Below, piece after piece: positions 1 through 2,940 of a stretch of DNA of 6,877 nucleotides. The translations under genes and the position numbers were made by a program. The DNA lies in contig DCGL01000167.1 of the NCBI GenBank assembly GCA_002314565.1, positions 1 to 6,877 on the forward strand, written 5' to 3'. How positions within the stretch are numbered: position 1 is the stretch's first letter; the number at the start of each line of letters is the position of its first letter. The notes beneath the pieces are model-generated. The model was not told where the DNA came from, did no database searches, and saw nothing but the letters and a program-made list of their open reading frames with translations. This DNA is from Clostridiales bacterium UBA1779. GTDB taxonomy: Bacteria > Bacillota > Clostridia > Oscillospirales > CAG-272.

Positions 1-237
1 GACCGTCATACCTCACTGAAATTCAATAATGAAAAAGCTCGGTGAGGTAGAATTGCCGAAACCAAGCCTTTTACCTCACTGATTTTTATAATTCTGAAAA
101 AATCGTGAGGTAAAACTGCTCAAACTATACTTTGTACCTCACTGTTTTTTTAGTTTTGAAAAAGCAGTGAGGTATTTCACGAAAAAACGACCGTCATACC
201 TCACTGAAATTCAATAATGTAAAAATTCAATGAGGTA
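1..237. repeat. Tandem array of four ~41-nt hairpins, period about 63 bp
   Basis: Four inverted repeats occupy 9-49, 72-112, 135-174 and 197-237. Each begins TACCTCA and ends TGAGGTA; the fullest arm pair is TACCTCACTG with CAGTGAGGTA in the third unit. Unit 2 pairs furthest: its outer arms extend to 70-114 and its inner arms (GATTTTT with AAAAATC) also pair. Loops differ between units, yet arms are kept, and in units 1-3 the arm changes partly compensate. Spacers of ~22 nt between units are only loosely alike. The first 31 bases recur exactly at 189-219, so units 1 and 4 are the closest copies and the array may extend left of the window. No ORF or promoter is visible here. The repeats could be structured RNA units, protein-binding palindromes or a non-coding tandem repeat; the sequence does not decide. 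Confidence 0.8.
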
Positions 238-248
238 GAATCAGCCAC

Positions 249-347
249 GGAGAGATAGGGGTATGCGCTATCGCGCAGATTCGCTTCGCGAATGCGAACC
301 CTGCATTGCTGTGCAATGCGCGGTTTCTCAAAGCTATCTCTCCGCCA
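249..347. repeat. Three-hairpin element bounded by inverted tRNA-Ser end sequences
   Basis: The element opens with GGAGAGATAGGG (249-260), identical to 387-398 in the tRNA-Ser gene, and closes with CTATCTCTCCGCCA (334-347), identical to the other strand of that tRNA's 3' end including CCA. The two ends can pair over 10 bp. Inside lie three hairpins: TGCGC/GCGCA (264-277), ATTCGC/GCGAAT (279-293) and GCATTGC/GCAATGC (303-319). Read on the plus strand it has an acceptor-like stem, three arms and a CCA end, but no D-loop, anticodon or T-loop consensus, so it is not a working tRNA. It may be a repeat element inserted between inverted fragments of the tRNA, or a decayed inverted tRNA copy. A second three-hairpin array of similar style lies at 658-744. 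Confidence 0.6.
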
Positions 348-396
348 ATAAGAAAAGCACCCCGCTGGGGTGCTTTCCTTATTGGCGGAGAGATAG
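334..396. repeat. 63-nt near-perfect palindrome spanning the tRNA-Ser 3' end and its terminator
   Basis: Positions 334-352 pair with 378-396 over 19 bp without mismatch. After one mismatch (353/377), 354-363 pairs with 367-376 over 10 bp around a 3-nt loop. The right arm contains the last bases of the tRNA-Ser gene: part of the T-stem, the 3' acceptor strand, the discriminator and CCA. The 3' trailer of a long tRNA precursor could therefore pair with the tRNA 3' end in competition with the cloverleaf. The structure probably arose by inverted duplication of the tRNA end. Confidence 0.85.
350..376 (-). terminator. Rho-independent terminator of tRNA-Ser
   Basis: Read on the minus strand, AAAGCACCCC and GGGGTGCTTT form a 10-bp stem with a 3-nt loop, followed by the T-rich TTTTCTTATT. 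It starts about 6 nt after the encoded CCA end, as expected for a single-gene tRNA transcript. The plus-strand reading also has a T-rich tail, so it could stop transcription both ways. Confidence 0.85.
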
Positions 397-474
397 GGAT
401 TCGAACCCTAGTTGGGGTATTAGCCCAAACACGATTTCCAGTCGTGCGCCTTAGACCAGCTCAGCCATCTCTCC
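383..474 (-). tRNA. tRNA-Ser (anticodon GGA)
   Basis: The minus strand folds into a 92-nt class II tRNA with CCA encoded. The acceptor stem GGAGAGA (474-468) pairs with TCTCTCC, followed by discriminator G and CCA (385-383). The anticodon arm is CACGA-CTGGAAA-TCGTG, giving anticodon GGA, which reads UCC and UCU codons. A long variable arm (TTGGG paired with CCCAA) marks a serine-type tRNA, and the T arm TAGGG-TTCGAAT-CCCTA is canonical. Discriminator G73 and the long variable arm are known identity elements for seryl-tRNA synthetase. It has its own promoter and terminator, so it is a single-gene unit. The unusual point is that its 3' end is duplicated in inverted orientation just downstream (334-347) and again at 249-260. 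Confidence 0.97.
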
Positions 475-489
475 ATAACTGACTCGGAT

Positions 490-518
490 ATTATATCACA
501 AACAAAAGTGAAATGCAA
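490..518 (-). promoter_or_regulatory. Promoter of tRNA-Ser
   Basis: On the minus strand a -35 box TTGCAT (518-513) is followed after 17 bp by a perfect -10 box TATAAT (495-490). Transcription would start near 483, some 9 nt before the mature tRNA 5' end at 474. This is a typical sigma-A promoter for a stable RNA. Confidence 0.85.
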
Positions 519-657
519 GCATTATTTTTGAATTTGCAAAAAAAACGCAGCGCAAGTTATTTATTCGAGTACAATCACCCGTTCGAATCTGACTCCATAT
601 ATGTCCCAATCTATAATTATCGAAAGAAAAAAAGAAAGTATCGAAAAATGCTATCTG

Positions 658-744
658 ATTTGCGGCTGTCGCCGCAGATTAGCTCACAGTGCCTGTGGCA
701 CTGCGAGCTGCGAGTGGACGATTCACTTTGCCTTTGGCAAAGTG
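658..744. repeat. Array of three GC-rich hairpins past the end of the DUF4062 gene
   Basis: Three separate hairpins stand in a row: TGCGGC/GCCGCA (661-676), a 29-nt one at 681-709 with arms AGCTC/GAGCT around CAGTGCC/GGCACTG, and CACTTTGCC/GGCAAAGTG (724-744), the last 9 bp with a 3-nt loop. The final hairpin begins 13 nt beyond the stop codon of the minus-strand gene ending at 758. None has a strong T-run, so they are poor terminators. The array resembles that at 264-319 in having three short-loop hairpins, and a 15-nt piece (660-674) recurs at 2567-2581. Between the tRNA promoter and this array (519-657) the DNA is AT-rich and I see no gene. Confidence 0.7.
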
Positions 745-757
745 CGGATTCGAAGAG

Positions 758-2014
758 TTAAGATTCAAGATTTATCCACAAAGCGTGGCGAACAGCACAC
801 TTACCAAAGTCGACATTGCCACCATAGCAAGGGACCGAGCCGCCAACGCTGACAGTGGCGGCAATGTCCTGATAATCGCCGGGCGACCGCAGCCACCAAC
901 AGCAGGTGGCTTTGCCACCTTTGGTACACTTACTGCTTGTACAAGCACCTTGTGAAATTGCATACTCAGTTGGGACGCACTTCCTGTCTCCATCATATTC
1001 AAAATACTTCTCTGCTTCAGTAATGCTCAAAAGAAACACTTTGTCCTTTGTGGAATTGCCGGGATTCGTTCTGAAGTTCGGATTTTTATCTGCAGATACT
1101 TTTGTAACCTGTATTTTCGCCTGCTCTTCCAGACTGAAAGCCTTATCGAGAAATGCATTGTTTAACCATCTTCGCAGAGAACAACTATCCCATGTCACTT
1201 CTTCTTGAGATGAATTGTACTGTTTGCAATCAAGAGCATTTTCACTGATAACAAGGATTTTATTGTCTTCTTTTGCCAGTATTCGCCAATCAATCGGTGT
1301 ACTGTCCTGTCCTTCCTTGCTTTGCGGATATTTTCCGAACTGTATTGTGCCACCGATTTTCAAGTTTGATTTTGGAAGCTCATTGTCGTTTGGAGTGACA
1401 TCAACATTCGTTTTTATTTCATTTGGTTCAACCTTTGATTCATCCTTTTGAACTTTATAAATTTTATCAATATGTTCCTTGCCTTGTTCGGCAGCCGTAG
1501 CATCGGAATCATTTTCAGGTCCTCTAATCCAACCGCGCGCAGGAAAATCATCTATGCATTTTTTGAGTGACAAAACAACATTTGTGCAAAGATTATCTGG
1601 ATTGGTGTAGAATTTTACGAGTTTATTTTTGCAAACCTTATCTTTGAATTTTTTAAGCAAATCACATTTATCAACAGTATCTTCACATTTTTCTTTCTGC
1701 AATTTACTCTCATCTTGAATTACAAAGCTCATAACGGGTATATTTTGGCTTATTGCGTAATCATATTCTTTTTCAGTAAAGCCAATACCATCACTATCCA
1801 AAGAACCATATCTTCCGGCAAGAATCAGAATATAGTAATCACAATAGTTCAACATTTTTTCAATATATTCCATCTGTCTCATGTTGCTTGACGGAAATTG
1901 TTCCATTCCTGCAGGTATGCAACCGTAATCCAAAAGAGTCTGACTGACAGCGGCTCGTTCTTCAACTAAATCTTTGTATGTTGAACTTATAAAGACCTTA
2001 TATTTTTTCTCCAT
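758..2014 (-). CDS. DUF4062 (TIR-like) protein with C-terminal DUF6273 / C-type-lectin-like domain
   Basis: A 418-residue soluble protein with no signal peptide or membrane segment. Residues 5-~100 match DUF4062: KVFISSTYKDLVEERAAV near the start, then a hydrophobic strand YYILILAGRYGS (60-71), GFTEKEYDYAI and a strand IPVMSFVI. DUF4062 is a TIR-like fold often found at the N terminus of STAND-type and suspected defence proteins. Residues ~100-160 are helical and Lys/Cys-rich; 160-215 is a polar linker. Residues 219-418 match DUF6273: FGKYPQ (226), IDWRILA (241), TWDSCSLRRWLNNAF (274), DKVFLLS (324), WWLRSPG (373) and VRHALWI near the end, where the family usually has VRPALW. This fold is C-type-lectin/formylglycine-enzyme-like and is used by several diversity-generating retroelement targets. 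ATG 2014 is preceded 6 nt away by GGAGAG. The body is AT-rich but the last ~43 codons are GC-rich. Domain calls are from memory of the families; substrate, ligand and any enzymatic activity are unknown. Confidence 0.9.
   Translation of the reverse strand: MEKKYKVFISSTYKDLVEERAAVSQTLLDYGCIPAGMEQFPSSNMRQMEYIEKMLNYCDYYILILAGRYGSLDSDGIGFTEKEYDYAISQNIPVMSFVIQDESKLQKEKCEDTVDKCDLLKKFKDKVCKNKLVKFYTNPDNLCTNVVLSLKKCIDDFPARGWIRGPENDSDATAAEQGKEHIDKIYKVQKDESKVEPNEIKTNVDVTPNDNELPKSNLKIGGTIQFGKYPQSKEGQDSTPIDWRILAKEDNKILVISENALDCKQYNSSQEEVTWDSCSLRRWLNNAFLDKAFSLEEQAKIQVTKVSADKNPNFRTNPGNSTKDKVFLLSITEAEKYFEYDGDRKCVPTEYAISQGACTSSKCTKGGKATCCWWLRSPGDYQDIAATVSVGGSVPCYGGNVDFGKCAVRHALWINLES
776..904 (-). other. Adenine-poor, variable-region-like end of the DUF4062 gene
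   Basis: Codons 371-413 (from Cys-Cys-Trp-Trp to Leu-Trp) hold only 14 adenines in 129 nt on the coding strand by my count, whereas the rest of the gene is A-rich. Nearly all residues that differ from the repetitive DUF6273 pattern use codons ending in C or T (GAT, TAT, GAC, ATT, ACT, AGC, TGC, TAT, AAT, TTT, CAC), each reachable from an AAC or AAT codon by changing adenines only. That is the signature of DGR mutagenic homing. It is not proof: the template repeat and reverse transcriptase are not in the window, and GC-rich NNY codons could arise otherwise. Confidence 0.4.
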
Positions 2015-2137
2015 CCCATTCTCTCCATTGGTTTGCTCTTATTATGCAATTTCGAAATTCTATAATTATTTTTCCTGTATCATCTTAATGGGCATAAAAT
2101 AAAGAATAATCTCAAATCATTCCACGACTTTATTATA

Positions 2138-2165
2138 ATTATACTGTAATATTTGTTTTTGTCAA
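2138..2165 (-). promoter_or_regulatory. Promoter of the DUF4062 gene
   Basis: A consensus -35 TTGACA (2165-2160) and a consensus -10 TATAAT (2143-2138) are separated by 16 bp on the minus strand. Transcription would start near 2130, giving a ~115-nt untranslated leader before ATG 2014. The SD GGAGAG lies at 2026-2021. The promoter overlaps the frameshifted extension of the small upstream ORF (2139-2201). Confidence 0.8.
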
Positions 2166-2197
2166 CAAAAAATCAGCAACCGCATTTTCAAGTTGCA

Positions 2198-2290
2198 CTA
2201 GGGGGGATGCGGACATTTTCTTGGACCGCAGGCCCTTTCGACTGGTTCAATCCATTTGGTGTCTCTTAATGCTATGGTTCGCTTATCCAT
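2198..2290 (-). CDS. Small 30-codon ORF ending at a C6 run; possible frameshifted gene
   Basis: ATG 2290 has a good SD (GGAGG, 4 nt upstream), an in-frame TGA just before that, and its own promoter at 2361-2389. The peptide starts MDKRTIALRDTKWIEP and ends with a Cys/His/Pro-rich tail (RACGPRKCPHPP) before TAG. I do not recognise it. The stop follows six C (2201-2206). Slipping back one base, or one extra C, continues with LVQLENAVADFLLTKTNITV to a TAA at 2139, giving a 50-residue product. The extension looks protein-like, so this may be a gene broken by, or controlled through, the C run. It is co-oriented with the DUF4062 gene 183 nt downstream. An opposing plus-strand reading exists but lacks a promoter. 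Coding status is plausible, not shown. Confidence 0.45.
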   Translation of the reverse strand: MDKRTIALRDTKWIEPVERACGPRKCPHPP

Positions 2291-2301
2291 ATGTCCTCCA
2301 T

Positions 2302-2351
2302 CTCACTCTAATTTGAGCCATTAGCCTTTTTAGGCTCTGCGCTTGGGTGAG
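2302..2351 (-). promoter_or_regulatory. Foldable 5' leader of the small ORF
   Basis: Between the predicted start of transcription (~2354) and the SD, the minus strand holds nested inverted repeats: CTCAC (2306-2302 on plus) with GTGAG (2347-2351), and within them GAGCC (2315-2319) with GGCTC (2333-2337). GAGCC can alternatively form AGCCT-AAAA-AGGCT with the adjacent bases. The 3' outer arm ends only a few nt before the SD, so folding could affect translation. I recognise no known riboswitch class. Confidence 0.4.
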
Positions 2352-2360
2352 TTGGGTCAT

Positions 2361-2389
2361 ATTATACTGTTCAGAGGGATTTTGGACAA
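2361..2389 (-). promoter_or_regulatory. Promoter of the small ORF and its leader
   Basis: On the minus strand TTGTCC (2389-2384, four of six matches to the -35 consensus) lies 17 bp from a perfect TATAAT (2366-2361). It points to the 30-codon ORF at 2290 and is the main evidence that this ORF is expressed. Confidence 0.6.
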
Positions 2390-2448
2390 GGCACCGGTGG
2401 TTTGACGATTACGACGGTTTTAAAATAATTAAAAGGTAGGAAAGCGAC

Positions 2449-2472
2449 AAAAAAGGGGCTGTTAATAAACAG
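2449..2472 (-). terminator. Probable terminator half left beside the intron remnant
   Basis: The minus strand reads CTGTT-TATT-AACAG followed by CCCC and six T. The short 5-bp stem is weak, but AACAGCCCC plus T-run matches the 3' arm of the strong terminator at 6814-6852, so this looks like a terminator whose 5' GGGG arm has been lost. It lies just beyond the intron's 3' end. Confidence 0.45.
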
Positions 2473-2482
2473 TTTCTGAAAA

Positions 2483-2543
2483 ATCGAGTAGGAGGTCACT
2501 CAATATTTGAGTGACCGACCTCTCACACCACCGTGCGTGCACG
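2483..2543 (-). mobile_element. 3' remnant of a group II intron (part of domain V, domain VI)
   Basis: On the minus strand, GTGCACGCACGG then TGGTGTGAGAGG matches the 3' strand of domain V and the joint to domain VI as seen in bacterial group II introns. Domain VI is a hairpin GGTCACTCAA/TTGAGTGACC with a lower stem GAG/CTC and an unpaired A in CCTACTC, the likely branch point. The intron would end ...CTCGAT at 2483, fitting the AY terminus. The 5' strand of domain V (usually GAGCCG...), domains I-IV and the reverse transcriptase are absent, so it cannot splice or move. The next bases read TTTTC, as expected for a group IIC intron placed in a terminator T-tract. Subclass is inferred. Confidence 0.7.
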
Positions 2544-2679
2544 AGGCACTGACAAGGATGCCGCCGTTGCGGCTGTCGCCGACGGCTTCGATTTTTGCAC
2601 ATTCGTTGGCGTACACCCAGCTTTCGCCCTGCATAATGCGCTTTTCTTCGTTCTTTTTTAATGTTACGTTATATGGCAT
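2500..2679 (-). pseudogene. 5' fragment of an RlmI-like (COG1092) rRNA methyltransferase gene
   Basis: The ATG at 2679 has AGAGG five nt upstream and opens an ORF of 59 codons. Residues 1-~43 (VTLKKNEEKRI, then SWVYANE, then NGGI) match the N-terminal PUA domain of class I SAM-dependent 23S rRNA methyltransferases of the RlmI/YwbD group, which are normally near 390-400 residues. The methyltransferase domain is missing. From about codon 46 the frame reads through intron domain V/VI and stops by chance at TGA 2500. Loss of everything between the PUA domain and the intron's domain V is the simplest history. A stretch encoding GDSRN coincides with a hairpin sequence also found at 660-674. The promoter and RBS remain, so a short RNA or peptide may still be made. 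Confidence 0.75.
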
Positions 2680-2712
2680 TTTGACCTCTTGTGATTGCTT
2701 GTAAGTGGAATA

Positions 2713-2741
2713 ATAATTCTCCGGCCGCCGGTGATTGTCAA
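2713..2741 (-). promoter_or_regulatory. Promoter of the broken methyltransferase gene
   Basis: On the minus strand TTGACA (2741-2736) is followed after 17 bp by AATTAT (2718-2713), a weaker -10. It diverges from the ABC operon promoter at 2770-2798; the two -35 boxes are about 28 bp apart. Confidence 0.5.
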
Positions 2742-2752
2742 TAGAGTGCGGT

Positions 2753-2768
2753 CCCCCCCAAAAAAAAA
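2753..2768. repeat. C7A9 homopolymer pair next to the ABC operon promoter
   Basis: Seven C (2753-2759) are followed by nine A (2760-2768), one base before the -35 box at 2770. Such tracts are prone to slippage. The A-tract also sits where an UP element would contact RNA polymerase alpha. Confidence 0.6.
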
Positions 2769-2769
2769 C

Positions 2770-2798
2770 TTGACATAGGTTTGCGGAAATGGCATAAT
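2770..2798 (+). promoter_or_regulatory. Promoter of the leader ORF and ABC operon
   Basis: A perfect -35 TTGACA (2770-2775) and -10 CATAAT (2793-2798) are separated by 17 bp. Transcription would start near 2805, ~58 nt before the leader ORF. An A9 tract lies directly upstream of the -35 box. Confidence 0.85.
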
Positions 2799-2824
2799 AT
2801 TAATTACAAATTTGATAGAAAGGA

Positions 2825-2845
2825 GTAAAAAAACTATTTTTTTAC
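2825..2845 (+). repeat. Perfect AT-rich hairpin in the ABC operon leader
   Basis: GTAAAAAAA (2825-2833) pairs with TTTTTTTAC (2837-2845) around CTA: nine base pairs, almost all A-T. It lies between the transcription start and the leader ORF's SD (2846-2855). It may be a weak pause or early termination site, or an operator palindrome. An SD-like GAAAGGAG (2818-2825) abuts it with no start codon in range. Confidence 0.55.
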
Positions 2846-2862
2846 AGGAAGGGGGAATTATT

Positions 2863-2940
2863 ATGAAAGCAATGAATTTTATCAACAAACTGGAAACAAT
2901 GAACAATCGTGACATTTACTCGGAGGTAAAATTTGTCTGA
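2863..2940 (+). CDS. 25-residue leader peptide overlapping the first ABC gene
   Basis: ATG 2863 follows a purine-rich SD (AGGAAGGGGG, 2846-2855) by 7 nt. The peptide begins MKAMNFINKLETMNNRD and ends at TGA 2938-2940, overlapping the TTG start of the ABC gene by 8 nt in another frame. The ABC gene's SD (GGAGGT, 2922-2927) lies inside this ORF, so ribosomes translating it will expose or cover that site. I recognise no family. By analogy, the Bacillus subtilis heterodimeric exporter BmrCD is controlled by the small upstream ORF bmrB through ribosome-mediated attenuation. A role in translational coupling or drug-responsive control is inferred. It could instead be a secreted or exported peptide, but no signal or modification motif is visible. 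Confidence 0.55.
   Translation: MKAMNFINKLETMNNRDIYSEVKFV

Noticed and set aside
1..237. Possible CRISPR array
   Set aside because: Units are hairpins with variable loops and short, partly alike spacers rather than identical repeats with unrelated spacers; there are no cas genes or leader.
249..347. A second functional tRNA gene on the plus strand
   Set aside because: The ends and three arms mimic a tRNA, but there is no D-loop, T-loop or credible anticodon loop.
565..596. tRNA T-arm-like string near CCGTTCGAATC
   Set aside because: The flanking bases do not form a T stem or an acceptor stem, so it is a chance match.
658..744. Terminator of the DUF4062 gene
   Set aside because: The hairpins are strong but none is followed by a clear T-run on the minus strand.
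2171..2270. Plus-strand reading through 2208 with Trp/Phe-rich codons
   Set aside because: It is antisense to the small minus-strand ORF, which has a promoter and a Shine-Dalgarno site; the plus reading has no promoter, only a G-run before ATG.
2818..2825. Ribosome-binding site GAAAGGAG for another small ORF
   Set aside because: No ATG, GTG or TTG follows at a usable distance; an A/T hairpin does.
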